A stretch of 48,539 nt of DNA from Planctomycetaceae bacterium (GCA_021732995.1 JAKFWA010000130.1:1-48539), one strand, 5' to 3'; counted from the first letter of the stretch, positions 7,296 through 18,091 are shown. Notes: generated from the sequence alone by a model not told the origin. Numbers and translations are program-made.

Positions 7296-9941
7296 ATGTT
7301 CCAGCGTGTCATCGGTCTTTGTACCTCGCCGCTTTCGCTGCGCACGGTCACGTACTGCCTGTTGGCGTGCCTGTATTGGTCCGCCGTCGGCTGTCAGTCA
7401 GTCCCTTTCATTCGCGGCCAGTCGCCTGACGACGCCCGCGCGATCGGCGCTGAATACCCGGAAGCCGCAGTCAAAGATGTGATTGTTGATATCGTCGTCG
7501 AAGGCAATGTCACGATTGAGCCCGGTGCGATCCTCGCTCAAATCAAATCGCAACGCGGACGCCCCGCTGACGAACGCATCATCAAGGAAGACTTACGAGC
7601 TCTTTACGCGACCCGTTGGTTCTACAGTGTCGAACGTCGCTATCGCATGTCGGACGAAGGCATGCTGCTGGTCTTTCGCGTTGTCGAACGGCCCGTCGTG
7701 AAGTCAGTGCAGATCAAGGGTAACGAAAAGCTGCGCACCAAGACGCTGCTCAAGCAGATCAACATCGAAGCTGGATCACCCTTCGACGTCTCGATGAACA
7801 AGTCCGCGGCGCGGAACCTCGAAAAGTTCTATCACGAGAAGAAGTCGCATCCGTTCGCCAAGGTGACACTGGAAAGCGGCAGTCGGCCGGAAGATCGCGA
7901 TGTCATCTTCCTCGTCGAGGAAGGCGATCGAGTCATCGTTTCGGACATCAACTTCATTGGCAATGACGCCTTCAGCGGAGCGTTGCTGAAAACGAAGCTG
8001 AAGACCAAGACCGCGTTCTTTGACATTTCGCTGTTCGGTGGCAAGTACGACGAATCCACGATTCCGGAGGACCTGGTCGCGCTGCGTGAATACTACAATG
8101 GCCTGGGCTACTTCGACGTGCAGGTTGAGAAGGAAGTCGACGTCAAGGAGAACTGGTTCCATATTCTTCCGAAGAACCAGTGGCTGCCGCGTGTCGATGC
8201 GCGAGCCACCTATACCTACAAACTGGTTGAAGGCCCGCGTTACTCGGTGCGCAACATTGAGATCGTCGGGAACGAGATCTTCAGCGAAGCCGAACTGCGC
8301 GAGAAATCCGAACTGAACCCCGGTGATAAGTTCAATTCGCGGTTCCTCAACAAAGACGTCGACGTCATGAAGGAGAAATACGGCAAGCTCGGCCGCCTCT
8401 TCGCGAAGGTTGAGCCAGTACCGCGCTTTCTACCGGATCGTCCTGGTGAGGTGGATCTCATCGTCCGCATCGACGAAGACAAGCCTTACACGATTCGTGA
8501 TATCGATGTGCACATCGACGCTCCGGGCGGACATCCTCACACGCGTGAAACGGTGGTGTTGAATCGCGTGATGGTCGCGCCGGGTGAACTCGCGGATCCG
8601 TTCCTGATCAATCGCAGCAAGTCGCGTTTGCGCGGCCAGATTTTCGAGAATGCTGGTCCGACCGGTCCGCGCGTCGAGATCACGAAGGTCGAAGAGAAGA
8701 AGAAACAAACTCCGTCGCGCAACACTCAGGTAGTGCGCGGCCAGGATGCGATGCTGGCGCAGCGAGCGGCTCCGAATCTGCTGTATGACAACGGCACGAG
8801 CGGTGATCCCTACGGCGGCCTGGAGAATCCCTACACTCAAGCGCTGGAAGGCCCCGGCGAGATTGATCTCGATGTCGCCGTGACGGAAGCTCAGACAGGC
8901 CGTTTGATGTTCGGCGTGGGCGTCAACAGTAACGCCGGTGTGCTGGGTCAGTTCACGTTGGAAGAAAACAACTTCGATATCACGCGTCCGCCGACCAGTT
9001 GGCGCGACATCGTGGAAGGCACCGCCTGGCGCGGCAACGGTCAGAAGTTCCGTTTGGAAGCCATGCCCGGTCAGTATGTCAGCCGCTACATGGTGAGCTG
9101 GATGGACCCGTACTTCCTCGATACCGATTACAATTTCGGCTTGAGCGGCTTCTTCTACAACCGCTATCAGCCCGGCTGGACGGAAGATCGCGCCGGTGGC
9201 CGCATCACTCTGGGCCGGCAGCTTGATCGCTGGTGGTCGGTGACCGGTGCTCTGCGATTGGAAGAGGTCAAGATGTACGACTTCCAGACGTCGACCGGAA
9301 CGTTGTCACCGCGCATGCAGGAAGTAAAAGGCAGCAACTTCCTGTCTACCGCCCGTGTTTCGGTAGCACACGACACTCGTGACTCCGGCTTCATGCCGAC
9401 CGAAGGTCACTTTGCCGAAGTGGCCTTCGAGCAGGGTTTTGGTGAGTTCATGTATCCGCGCCTCGAAGTGCAAGGCACGCAGTTCTGGTCGCCGTATGAA
9501 CGCGTTGATGGAACCGGCAAGCACATTCTGAGTCTGCACGGGGAAGCCAACTGGACAGATTCCGGCACGCCGCTGTTCGAACGTTACTTTGCGGGTGGTT
9601 ATCAGTCGTTCCGCGGCTTCGCCTATCGCGGCGTTGGTCCGCTGGAGAACGGTGTTCGCGTCGGTGGCAACGCCATGTTGCTCGGCTCGCTGGAATACTC
9701 CGTTCCGGTTACGGCGGACGATTCCATCCGCGTGGTCGGCTTCACTGACTTCGGCACGGTCGAGGATAGCTTCGATACCCTGTCGGGGAGCAGCCTCCGG
9801 TTGACGGCAGGCTTCGGCTTCCGCGTCGCCATTCCGATCATGGGACCGGCTCCACTGGCCTTCGACTTTGGCTTCCCTGTCATGTCCGAGCCTGGCGATC
9901 ACGAGCGTGTCTTCAGCTTCACCGTGGGCTGGACGCGATAG
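7296..9941 (+). CDS. bamA: BamA/Omp85-type outer-membrane assembly protein
   Basis: An 881-residue Omp85 protein. After the leader come five POTRA-like units: VDIVVEGNVTIEPG, SVQIKGNEKLRTKTLL, DINFIGNDAFSGALLK, NIEIVGNEIFSEAELREKS and RDIDVHIDAPGG. The barrel follows (about residue 540 onward) and includes SFRGFAYRGVGP, the conserved RGF/Y lid-lock motif. It would insert beta-barrel proteins into an outer membrane. The fifth POTRA carries a Gln/Asn/Gly-rich insertion of about 50 residues. The leader ends SAVGC (Cys33), a plausible lipobox, which is unusual for BamA. I moved the start from 7257 to the ATG at 7296 because the leader begins there. No skp/ompH-like gene follows. TamA is the alternative, but five POTRA units favour BamA. 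Confidence 0.88.
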   Translation: MFQRVIGLCTSPLSLRTVTYCLLACLYWSAVGCQSVPFIRGQSPDDARAIGAEYPEAAVKDVIVDIVVEGNVTIEPGAILAQIKSQRGRPADERIIKEDLRALYATRWFYSVERRYRMSDEGMLLVFRVVERPVVKSVQIKGNEKLRTKTLLKQINIEAGSPFDVSMNKSAARNLEKFYHEKKSHPFAKVTLESGSRPEDRDVIFLVEEGDRVIVSDINFIGNDAFSGALLKTKLKTKTAFFDISLFGGKYDESTIPEDLVALREYYNGLGYFDVQVEKEVDVKENWFHILPKNQWLPRVDARATYTYKLVEGPRYSVRNIEIVGNEIFSEAELREKSELNPGDKFNSRFLNKDVDVMKEKYGKLGRLFAKVEPVPRFLPDRPGEVDLIVRIDEDKPYTIRDIDVHIDAPGGHPHTRETVVLNRVMVAPGELADPFLINRSKSRLRGQIFENAGPTGPRVEITKVEEKKKQTPSRNTQVVRGQDAMLAQRAAPNLLYDNGTSGDPYGGLENPYTQALEGPGEIDLDVAVTEAQTGRLMFGVGVNSNAGVLGQFTLEENNFDITRPPTSWRDIVEGTAWRGNGQKFRLEAMPGQYVSRYMVSWMDPYFLDTDYNFGLSGFFYNRYQPGWTEDRAGGRITLGRQLDRWWSVTGALRLEEVKMYDFQTSTGTLSPRMQEVKGSNFLSTARVSVAHDTRDSGFMPTEGHFAEVAFEQGFGEFMYPRLEVQGTQFWSPYERVDGTGKHILSLHGEANWTDSGTPLFERYFAGGYQSFRGFAYRGVGPLENGVRVGGNAMLLGSLEYSVPVTADDSIRVVGFTDFGTVEDSFDTLSGSSLRLTAGFGFRVAIPIMGPAPLAFDFGFPVMSEPGDHERVFSFTVGWTR

Positions 9942-10328
9942 GAGCATGTCCAAGTAGGTTGAGAATCCTTCTCGACCCCGTCTGCGAGTACGGCGACTTA
10001 CGCCACTCAAGGCAGCAAGCAATTCAGAGCCTGCTGACTGGTCCTTGACGATGTGTCATGTTGCCAATTGCCGACCTTGTCCCCGCTGCTGGTCGGGATG
10101 GAATCCCAACTTACGACGACTCGGACAGGCTGCTAGTCATCGGACTTCGGTGTGACAGTCGCTTCAAGATTTTGTATCAGGCGGCGTAATACTGTTGCGA
10201 GCCGTCCCTTGCGGCGGCTCCGCACGTCTGCCAGACAGCCGAATTGCTGGCAGATCGAACTCCAAAGCACCGCTTTTCCTGTCACGATGGCAGATTGGCA
10301 GTCGATAGGGAGAAAACTGCCGAAACTC

Positions 10329-10356
10329 TCTAAGTCCTTTCATCAATGGACTTAGA
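10329..10356. promoter_or_regulatory. Perfect 9-bp inverted repeat upstream of groEL1 (candidate operator)
   Basis: TCTAAGTCC at 10329-10337 and GGACTTAGA at 10348-10356 are exact inverted copies separated by 10 nt. It is not a CIRCE element, whose consensus is TTAGCACTC-N9-GAGTGCTAA, although size and spacing are similar. It lies 17 nt upstream of the sigma-54-like promoter match and about 105 nt before the groEL1 start. It lacks a T-run, so a terminator is unlikely. Binding by a heat-shock repressor or an activator is inference. Confidence 0.5.
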
Positions 10357-10372
10357 TGGAGTGTTGCCGAAC

Positions 10373-10388
10373 TGGCACATTGCTTGCT
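10373..10388 (+). promoter_or_regulatory. Sigma-54 (RpoN)-type promoter match ahead of groEL1
   Basis: TGGCAC at 10373-10378, five bases, then TTGCT at 10384-10388 matches the RpoN consensus TGGCAC-N5-TTGCA/T. The invariant GG (10374-10375) and GC (10386-10387) are separated by exactly 10 nt. A start of transcription near 10399 would give a 5' leader of about 60 nt before the groEL1 GTG at 10462. The match is good and correctly oriented, but a single match can arise by chance. Confidence 0.5.
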
Positions 10389-10452
10389 CCTCGCCACGCC
10401 ACTTCTGCGGAGAACGCGGATTGGCAGGTATCTCACTCCCACTTTTGGATGA

Positions 10453-12156
<1,704 letters not shown>

Positions 12157-12163
12157 CCGTCCG

Positions 12164-12182
12164 GCGGAGCCAAGTGCTCCGC
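12164..12182 (+). terminator. Hairpin between groEL1 and groES (attenuator or mRNA stabiliser)
   Basis: GCGGAGC at 12164-12170 pairs exactly with GCTCCGC at 12176-12182 across a 5-nt loop, starting 8 nt after the groEL1 stop codon. No T-run follows, so full termination is unlikely. It more probably protects the groEL1 message end or gives partial attenuation, adjusting the GroEL to GroES ratio. Confidence 0.45.
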
Positions 12183-12258
12183 TGCCTGAAGTTCACCAAT
12201 CACTAACCAACTTATTCATCCACTGAATTCATTCACCCAAGAAACTGGAGTCTTACTG

Positions 12259-12552
12259 ATGGCGATTTCGCTCAAGCCTCTTGATGATCGCGTTGTCGTT
12301 GAGCCGTTCGATGCTGAAGAAACCACTGCTGGCGGTATCGTTCTGCCGGACAGTGCCAAGGAAAAGCCACAGCGTGGCAAGGTTGTCGCAGTCGGCCCAG
12401 GCCGGTTGTTGGAGAGTGGCGAGCGTTGTGCAGTCGCTCTGGCTGTTGGCGACGAAGTCCTCTTTGGCAAGTACGGCGGAACGGACATCGAAGTTGATGG
12501 CCGCGACGTGAAGATTCTCCGAGAGAGCGACATTCTCGCGAAGCTCGGCTAA
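12259..12552 (+). CDS. groES: Co-chaperonin GroES
   Basis: The 97-residue Cpn10 forms the heptameric lid of the GroEL cage. The sequence opens with [17 protein letters not shown], continues with the mobile loop that docks on GroEL ([20 protein letters not shown]), then [10 protein letters not shown] and [15 protein letters not shown], and ends in the usual short helix. GGAG lies 8 nt before the ATG. The gene sits between two groEL genes, 102 nt after the first and 188 nt before the second, all co-directional. Confidence 0.97.
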   Translation: MAISLKPLDDRVVVEPFDAEETTAGGIVLPDSAKEKPQRGKVVAVGPGRLLESGERCAVALAVGDEVLFGKYGGTDIEVDGRDVKILRESDILAKLG

Positions 12553-12567
12553 GCAGTTGATAAAGCG

Positions 12568-12597
12568 GGGGTTGGCCGAGGAATCACGACCAACCCC
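12568..12597 (+). terminator. Hairpin after groES (possible terminator)
   Basis: GGGGTTGG at 12568-12575 and CCAACCCC at 12590-12597 are exact inverted copies with a 14-nt loop, beginning 16 nt after the groES stop. There is no clear T-run, so it may be a weak or factor-dependent end separating groEL1-groES from groEL2. Confidence 0.45.
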
Positions 12598-12611
12598 TGA
12601 TGTTCGGATCG

Positions 12612-12631
12612 TGGGTCGAGATCTCGACCCA
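12612..12631. promoter_or_regulatory. 20-bp perfect palindrome upstream of groEL2 (candidate operator)
   Basis: The 20 bases from T12612 to A12631 (core GGGTCGAGATCTCGACCC) equal their own reverse complement. With no loop it is a poor RNA hairpin but a typical dimer-binding DNA site. It lies 110 nt before the groEL2 ATG and just after the hairpin that follows groES, suggesting groEL2 has its own regulated promoter. The binding protein is unknown. Confidence 0.5.
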
Positions 12632-12740
12632 GTCGGTTTGCCCTTGGATGAGTCATGAGGCTCGTCCGCAGTGCGTGTCTGGTGAGTGTTCCAGTCGCGA
12701 CGAAATTTGCCTTCAGCCTCCGCTTCGGAGAACTATAAGA

Positions 12741-14360
12741 ATGCCTAAGCAACTTCTCTTCGATGATCGCGCTCGCCTCAAAATGCAGAAGGGCGTGCAG
12801 ATGCTCGCCGACGTCGTGGCAGTCACGATGGGGCCGACCGGTCGAAATGTCATCATCGACAAAAGCTTCGGAAACCCCGTCGTCACCAAGGACGGCGTGA
12901 CCGTGAGTAAGGAAGTCGAACTCGAAGACCCTTACGAGCACATGGGTGCGAAGCTGGTCAACGAAGTCGCGAGCAAGACTTCGGACATCGCTGGCGATGG
13001 AACGACGACCGCTACGGTTCTCGCTCGAGCCATCTACAACGAAGGCCTGCGAAACATCAGCCTCGGTGCGAACCCAATGGTCGTGCGTCGTGGTATCGAG
13101 AAGGCTGTTGATGCCGCTCTGGAATACCTCGGCGGTCTGGCCAAGGCTGTGACCGACAAGGAAGAGATCAAGCAAGTCGGCACGATTTCGGCGAACAGCG
13201 ATTCGACGATCGGGCAATTGATTGCTGACGCGATGGAGAGCGTTGGTCGCGACGGTGTGATCACCGTCGAAGAAGGCAAGACCAGCACCACCGAACTGAA
13301 GCTCGCTGAAGGCATGCAGTTTGATAAGGGCTACATCTCCCCGTACTTTGTTACTAATCCAGCCGAGATGAAGGCCGTCTACGACGATCCGGTCATCCTG
13401 CTGCACGAAAAGAAGATCTCGAACCTGCGCGAGCTGGTTCCGCTGCTCGAGCAGATCGCTCAAGCTGGCAAGCCACTGCTGATCGTTGCTGAAGACGTTG
13501 ATGGCGAAGCCCTCACCGCTCTGGTCGTCAACAAGCTGCGTGGCGTGTTGCCGGTCGTGGCCGTCAAGGCTCCTGGCTTCGGCGATCGTCGCAAGGCGAT
13601 GCTGCAGGACATGGCGATTCTGACCGGCGGTCAACTGATCTCCGAAGACCTCGGCATCAAGCTGGAATCCGTGCAACTGTCGCAGCTCGGCAAGGCCAAG
13701 AAGGTCGAAGTGACCAAGGACGCCTGCACGATCATCGACGGCGCTGGCGATCCGAAGCAGATCGAAGCTCGCGTGGCTCAGATCCGTCGCCACATTGAAG
13801 GTACTGATAGCGATTACGATCGCGAGAAGTTCCAGGAGCGTCTGGCGAAGATCACTGGCGGCGTGGCGATCATCTCCGTCGGTGCAGCTACCGAAGCGGA
13901 AATGAAGCAGACCAAGGCCCGCATGGAAGACGCGCTGCACGCAACTCGCGCTTCGGTCGAAGAAGGCATTCTTCCCGGTGGTGGCGTGGCTCTGCTGCGA
14001 TCCATCGACGCCGTGAAGAAGGTCAAGGCCAAGGGCGATGAGCAGGTTGGCGTCGAGATCGTCGCTCGTGCTCTGACTGCTCCAATTCGTCAGATCGCGA
14101 CGAACAGCGGTCATGATGGTTCGGTCATTGCCGACGAAGTCAGCCAACTGTCGACCAACATGGGTTTCAACGCCAACACCGGCGAATACGTCGACATGTT
14201 TAAGGCCGGCATCATCGACCCCGCGAAGGTCGTGACCAGTGCTCTGAAGCATGCCGCTTCGATCGCCGGTCTGATGCTGACGACCAGCGTGATGGTGACT
14301 CGTACCGACGAACTCGACGGCAAGGCTGACAAGCCGAAGACCGAAGGCGCGGTTCGATAA
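12741..14360 (+). CDS. groEL: Chaperonin GroEL, copy 2 (no GGM tail)
   Basis: This second Cpn60 has 539 residues, beginning [20 protein letters not shown]. The ATPase elements are kept: [36 protein letters not shown] and [25 protein letters not shown]. The C-terminus ends in a charged stretch ([17 protein letters not shown]) with no GGM repeat and no His run, so its cavity floor differs from copy 1. An in-frame opening reaches back to 12600, but the family N-terminus fixes the start at the ATG at 12741, with GGAG 10 nt upstream. Multiple groEL copies are common in planctomycetes. Whether it uses the same GroES is unknown; the divergence suggests a specialised client set. Confidence 0.96.
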   Translation: MPKQLLFDDRARLKMQKGVQMLADVVAVTMGPTGRNVIIDKSFGNPVVTKDGVTVSKEVELEDPYEHMGAKLVNEVASKTSDIAGDGTTTATVLARAIYNEGLRNISLGANPMVVRRGIEKAVDAALEYLGGLAKAVTDKEEIKQVGTISANSDSTIGQLIADAMESVGRDGVITVEEGKTSTTELKLAEGMQFDKGYISPYFVTNPAEMKAVYDDPVILLHEKKISNLRELVPLLEQIAQAGKPLLIVAEDVDGEALTALVVNKLRGVLPVVAVKAPGFGDRRKAMLQDMAILTGGQLISEDLGIKLESVQLSQLGKAKKVEVTKDACTIIDGAGDPKQIEARVAQIRRHIEGTDSDYDREKFQERLAKITGGVAIISVGAATEAEMKQTKARMEDALHATRASVEEGILPGGGVALLRSIDAVKKVKAKGDEQVGVEIVARALTAPIRQIATNSGHDGSVIADEVSQLSTNMGFNANTGEYVDMFKAGIIDPAKVVTSALKHAASIAGLMLTTSVMVTRTDELDGKADKPKTEGAVR

Positions 14361-14419
14361 AGAACGGTGCAACGCTCCGTGGAGTTGTCTTCGGGGTTGG
14401 TATCGCTCTAAGCGTTTTT

Positions 14420-14459
14420 CAGGCCACCGACCCGCATTGAGTCGGTGGCCTGTTTTGTT
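14420..14459 (+). terminator. Intrinsic terminator after groEL2
   Basis: CAGGCCACCGAC at 14420-14431 pairs perfectly over 12 bp with GTCGGTGGCCTG at 14441-14452 across a 9-nt loop, followed directly by TTTTGTT. This is a strong rho-independent terminator that separates the chaperonin genes from dnaJ-grpE. Confidence 0.88.
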
Positions 14460-14497
14460 CCCGATCGCTTTTTGAAGCTCGGGCAGAGGCGGACAGC

Positions 14498-15652
14498 ATG
14501 GCGGTGCAGCGCGATTATTATGAAGTGTTGTCGGTGGCTAAGGACGCGTCTGGGGACGAGATCAAGAAGTCCTACAAGAAGCTCGCCATCAAGTATCACC
14601 CGGATCGCAATCCTGGTGATGACGCTGCAGTCGCGGCTTTCAAGGAAGCTGCTGAAGCGTATGACGTGCTGAGTGATGCCGAGAAGCGGGCTCGTTACGA
14701 CCGCTTCGGACATGCGGGAGTGCAGGGCGGTGGTGGTGGCGGACAGGGTGGCTTCGGCGACATCAACGACATTTTTGATGTCTTTGGCGACTTGTTTGAA
14801 GGCTTCGGACTCGGCGGTGGTGGCGGTAAGCGACGTCGCGGCGGCGGCGGGCCGCGGGCGACTCAGGGCGACAGCCTCATCACGCGCATCACGATCGATC
14901 TGCTCGATGCAGCTCGCGGATGCACTCGAACGGTTGAATTGCAACGCCGCGAACTTTGCAAGACCTGCGATGGTTCGGGCGCAAAGCCGGGTTCGAAGCC
15001 GACTCAGTGCGACTACTGCGGCGGTCATGGCCAGATCGTGCAGTCGCAAGGTTTCTTTCGCGTTCAAACAACATGTCCGGCGTGTCGAGGTGAAGGCAAG
15101 ATCGTTCGTGACAAGTGCGCGGGCTGCTCGGGTGCAGGCAAGGTCGCTGAGACCGTGAAGCTGGACGTCAAAGTGCCAGCGGGTGTTGATACCGGCAACC
15201 GCTTGGCTCTGCGTGGCGAGGGTGAGCCGGGGCTCAACGGTGGTCCGCGCGGCGACTTGATTGTGGAAGTGGTCGTCAAAGATCACCCGCTGTTTCAACG
15301 TGACGGACAAGATCTCATCTGCGACGTTCCGGTGACGTACACTCAAGCGGTACTGGGCGCTGACATCGAAATTCCTTCACTCGATGGTAAGCGTAAGCAT
15401 CACATTTATCCGGGCACGCAGGCTGGTGAAATTATCCGCATCCGCGGTGGAGGAATGCCCCACATCCAGCGGAATTCTGCGGGCGATTTGCTGCTGAGAA
15501 TCGTATTGGAAGTACCCAAAAAGGTTTCCGCAGAGCAGGAAGCGTTGCTGCGAGATCTCGCCGAACTGGAGAAGGCTAACGTGAGCGCTCATCGCTCAGG
15601 CTGGTTTGACCGCCTCAAGGAATGGTTCGTTCCGACTGAGGACGAAGAATAG
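14498..15652 (+). CDS. dnaJ: Chaperone protein DnaJ (Hsp40)
   Basis: A 384-residue type I J-protein that delivers clients to DnaK and stimulates its ATPase. In order: the J domain with HPD (YHPDRNPGDD, about residue 33), a Gly-rich and Phe-containing linker (about 75-125), and four zinc-finger repeats CKTCDGSG, CDYCGGHG, CPACRGEG and CAGCSGAG. The client-binding beta domains and a short C-terminal dimerisation segment complete it. All eight zinc cysteines are present. grpE follows 130 nt downstream on the same strand; dnaK is not in this window. The preceding terminator implies its own promoter in the short gap at 14460-14497 or readthrough. Confidence 0.96.
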   Translation: MAVQRDYYEVLSVAKDASGDEIKKSYKKLAIKYHPDRNPGDDAAVAAFKEAAEAYDVLSDAEKRARYDRFGHAGVQGGGGGGQGGFGDINDIFDVFGDLFEGFGLGGGGGKRRRGGGGPRATQGDSLITRITIDLLDAARGCTRTVELQRRELCKTCDGSGAKPGSKPTQCDYCGGHGQIVQSQGFFRVQTTCPACRGEGKIVRDKCAGCSGAGKVAETVKLDVKVPAGVDTGNRLALRGEGEPGLNGGPRGDLIVEVVVKDHPLFQRDGQDLICDVPVTYTQAVLGADIEIPSLDGKRKHHIYPGTQAGEIIRIRGGGMPHIQRNSAGDLLLRIVLEVPKKVSAEQEALLRDLAELEKANVSAHRSGWFDRLKEWFVPTEDEE

Positions 15653-15782
15653 TTCGGCTGCTGTCTGACTGAACGCCGCAGGCGACAAGGTTGCACCGCT
15701 GTGTGCCATCGCCCGCGGCTCTGTGATATGGACAACGTCGGCTGCAAGGTGCCGACTTGATTTCAGGTTGAGGAAGATTCCC

Positions 15783-16349
15783 ATGAGCTCCACTGACAAT
15801 CCAACGAACGCTCAAGATGATGCCACCGCCGAGGCATTCGCTCAGGCTGCGGAAACTCTGGCGAACAAAGATGCGGCCGCTGGCAACGAAAGTAATGAGT
15901 TGCTGAAGCTCAGAGCGGAACGAGACTCGTTCTACGAACAGTCTCTGCGCGCGAATGCCGAACTGGAGAACTTCCGCAAGCGCATGCGGCGTGAGATGGA
16001 AGACGCGGCGCGGTATCAGTATCTGCCGTTGATTCGCGACATTCTGCCGTGCCTGGATAACCTCAATCGCACGATTCAGTCGGCCGAAGCCAGCGGCAAT
16101 ATCGAGAGTTTGCTGCAGGGACTGCGGATGACAGTGAAGCAATTCGATGACGTCTTCGCGAGGAACTCCGCGAAGCCCATCACGACGGTCGGCGAGCCAT
16201 TCGATGCCAACGTGCACGAAGCGTTGACGCAGATCCCGACGAAAGACAAACCGCCGATGACCGTGCTGCAGGAAATCGAGCGTGGCTACGTTCTGCACGA
16301 GCGTGTGATTCGCCCGGCCAAGGTGATCGTGTCGTCCGAACTGAAATGA
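15783..16349 (+). CDS. grpE: Nucleotide exchange factor GrpE
   Basis: The 188-residue DnaK nucleotide exchange factor. An acidic, low-complexity N-terminus is followed by the long coiled-coil helix (LLKLRAERDSFYEQSLRANAELENFRKRM), the family segment LPLIRDILPCLDNLNRTIQ, and the C-terminal beta domain with GEPFDANVHEALTQIP and GYVLHERVIRPAKVIVS. I placed the start at the ATG at 15783, since the in-frame extension back to 15723 lacks family similarity. Co-direction with dnaJ suggests a shared stress unit. Confidence 0.95.
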   Translation: MSSTDNPTNAQDDATAEAFAQAAETLANKDAAAGNESNELLKLRAERDSFYEQSLRANAELENFRKRMRREMEDAARYQYLPLIRDILPCLDNLNRTIQSAEASGNIESLLQGLRMTVKQFDDVFARNSAKPITTVGEPFDANVHEALTQIPTKDKPPMTVLQEIERGYVLHERVIRPAKVIVSSELK

Positions 16350-16474
16350 TTGCGGCTTGGCGGGAACGTCCCGATTTGTCTTTGAAGGCAATCGGGATGG
16401 CCGTGAATTGGCTCTGCACGGTATGGTAATTCCTTCGGAATCTGGACTTGCCAATCGTTTGGAGGATGGCCGAC

Positions 16475-17530
16475 ATGACACGCTTCCCCGCATTGCTGCT
16501 CGCGTGCCTGTGCCTGCTGCTGACGCACGGGATTGCCGGGGATGATGTTGTCAAAGGCGACCGCAATGCCGACCGGATCACTGAGCTGATCAAGCAACTT
16601 TCTGCGCCGGAGCCGGAGAAACGCGACGCAGCCGTCGCGGAGCTAAAAAAGTTCGATGTCACCGTCGTGAAGCCGCTGTTGCATACCGCATTTGGAGATG
16701 ACGCTGAGGCGGGCATTCTGGCCGTCAATGTGCTGGAAGACCTGCAGGTGGTTGAGGACATGAAGGTGGTCTCAGCGGCGGAAGATGCCCTGCTGAAGAT
16801 CACCGAAGAGGGCCGTGCTCACGTGGCCCGCCGCGCGGAAGCCGCGTGGGATCGTCACTTCGAAACTCGTCAGCGCCGAGTCACCGAGTACATTCGCCAG
16901 CATCACGGGAACATCTGGCTGTGGCGAGAATTCCCATCCCTGCGTCGAGACGACGTGAATCTCGATCTGCCTCATACCATTGTAATCGGCAAGGACTGGA
17001 CGGGCGGAGACAGCGCTCTGCAACACATCGCGCGACTGGATTCGGTGCAGATTGTGTATCTCACGAAGGGGCATCCCGTCTCGCAGCAGTCTCTCGCTGA
17101 GTTCCGTCGTGTCCGTCCGCAGGTGCAGATTTCATTGCGCGGCGCGGGCTTCCTGGGAGTCTCTCACGGGCCGCATTCCTTCGGGTGCCAGATCAGCAGC
17201 GTCAAACCGGGCACTCCGGCTGCCGAAGGCGGACTGGAGCCGTTTGACGTCATCGTCGAGTTTGGTGGTGTGCCGACTCAGACTCCTGATGATCTCATCG
17301 ACGCCATCAGCAATTTCTCTCCCGGCGACCAGATCAAAGTCGTCGTGTTGCGAGACCCAATTATGCGCCGCGATTTCAACGGCTTCGGACGCTGGTCGAT
17401 TTATCAATCCGCGCTGTACGAGATTCTGAATCAACCAGAGCCCGAATCAGTCTTCCTGCCGATTGCAGTTTTTCATTCGATGAAGACTGAGGTCACCGTG
17501 AAGTTGGGTGTGTGGAAATCGCCACAGTGA
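16475..17530 (+). CDS. Exported PDZ-domain protein with HEAT-like N-terminal part
   Basis: A 351-residue protein. Residues 1-22 (MTRFPALLLACLCLLLTHGIAG) are a classical signal peptide. The next 90 residues (ITELIKQLSAPEPEKRDAAVAELKKF and onwards) look like one or two HEAT-like helical repeats. A PDZ domain lies around 225-300, with GFLGVSHGPHSFGCQISSVKPGTPAAEGGLEPFDVIVEFGG, the carboxylate-binding GFLGV loop and the usual PAAEGGL turn. No protease triad is seen, so it is probably a binding or scaffold protein acting outside the cytoplasmic membrane. GGAGG at 16461-16465, 9 nt away, decides for the ATG at 16475 over those at 16448 and 16466. It follows grpE by 125 nt. Confidence 0.72.
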   Translation: MTRFPALLLACLCLLLTHGIAGDDVVKGDRNADRITELIKQLSAPEPEKRDAAVAELKKFDVTVVKPLLHTAFGDDAEAGILAVNVLEDLQVVEDMKVVSAAEDALLKITEEGRAHVARRAEAAWDRHFETRQRRVTEYIRQHHGNIWLWREFPSLRRDDVNLDLPHTIVIGKDWTGGDSALQHIARLDSVQIVYLTKGHPVSQQSLAEFRRVRPQVQISLRGAGFLGVSHGPHSFGCQISSVKPGTPAAEGGLEPFDVIVEFGGVPTQTPDDLIDAISNFSPGDQIKVVVLRDPIMRRDFNGFGRWSIYQSALYEILNQPEPESVFLPIAVFHSMKTEVTVKLGVWKSPQ

Positions 17531-17560
17531 TCGGCCTGTTTGAGTTGCCAAACGATCGCA

Positions 17561-18091
17561 TCAGGACATGCGTGCGATGATTGTTTCCGCGACCGCCAGC
17601 AGACCACCGGCGTAGACGCCAGCGGCAAGATCGTCAGCCATGATGCCAGTACCATCGGGCAGCTTTTCCAGTCGCCCCACGGGCCACGGCTTCTTGATGT
17701 CGAACAGGCGGAACAGCGCAAATCCAAGGACCGCGCTGGTCCATGTGAGCTGTCTCAACCCCAATACCTGCGGCAGCAGCACCAGCCAGAACGCCGCGAT
17801 TTCGTCGTAGACAACCGAGCCGGGGTCCTTCTTGCCAATCGCTTTCGCTGCCCTCGAGCAAATCGGGACGCCCAGCGCGATGAACACCGCACCAAAGGCA
17901 AGCAGCGCAACCGGGGGCAGAGTTGTCTTGAGCATCGCCCAGATCAGCAATGGCCCCCACAAGCTGCCAAACGTTCCCGGAGCGAAGGGAATGAATCCAA
18001 CGCCTAAGCCTGTTCCCAGCGCGATCGCGAGGAGATCGAGTCCGCTGCGACGACCTGCTGGCGATTGCGGAACATCCGAGGTTTCAGTCAT
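17561..18091 (-). CDS. pgpA: Phosphatidylglycerophosphatase A
   Basis: This 176-residue integral membrane enzyme removes phosphate from phosphatidylglycerophosphate to give phosphatidylglycerol. Family signatures are GFIPFAPGTFGSLWG, DPGSVVYDEIAAFW (acidic active-site segment) and FRLFDIKKPWPVGRLEKLPDGTGIMADDLAAG near the C-terminus. About four hydrophobic segments fit the family. The start overlaps the stop of the kinase gene by 4 nt (ATGA), so translation is probably coupled to the kinase. Its stop faces the PDZ gene. Confidence 0.9.
   Translation of the reverse strand: MTETSDVPQSPAGRRSGLDLLAIALGTGLGVGFIPFAPGTFGSLWGPLLIWAMLKTTLPPVALLAFGAVFIALGVPICSRAAKAIGKKDPGSVVYDEIAAFWLVLLPQVLGLRQLTWTSAVLGFALFRLFDIKKPWPVGRLEKLPDGTGIMADDLAAGVYAGGLLAVAETIIARMS

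Noticed and set aside
10329-10356. CIRCE element upstream of groEL1
   Set aside because: The inverted repeat has CIRCE-like size but not its sequence (arms TCTAAGTCC, not TTAGCACTC); kept as an unnamed operator candidate.
12549-14372. 607-codon open frame antisense to groEL2 and the flanking gap
   Set aside because: Same codon-bias artefact; its composition mirrors the antisense of groEL1 and has no recognisable motif.
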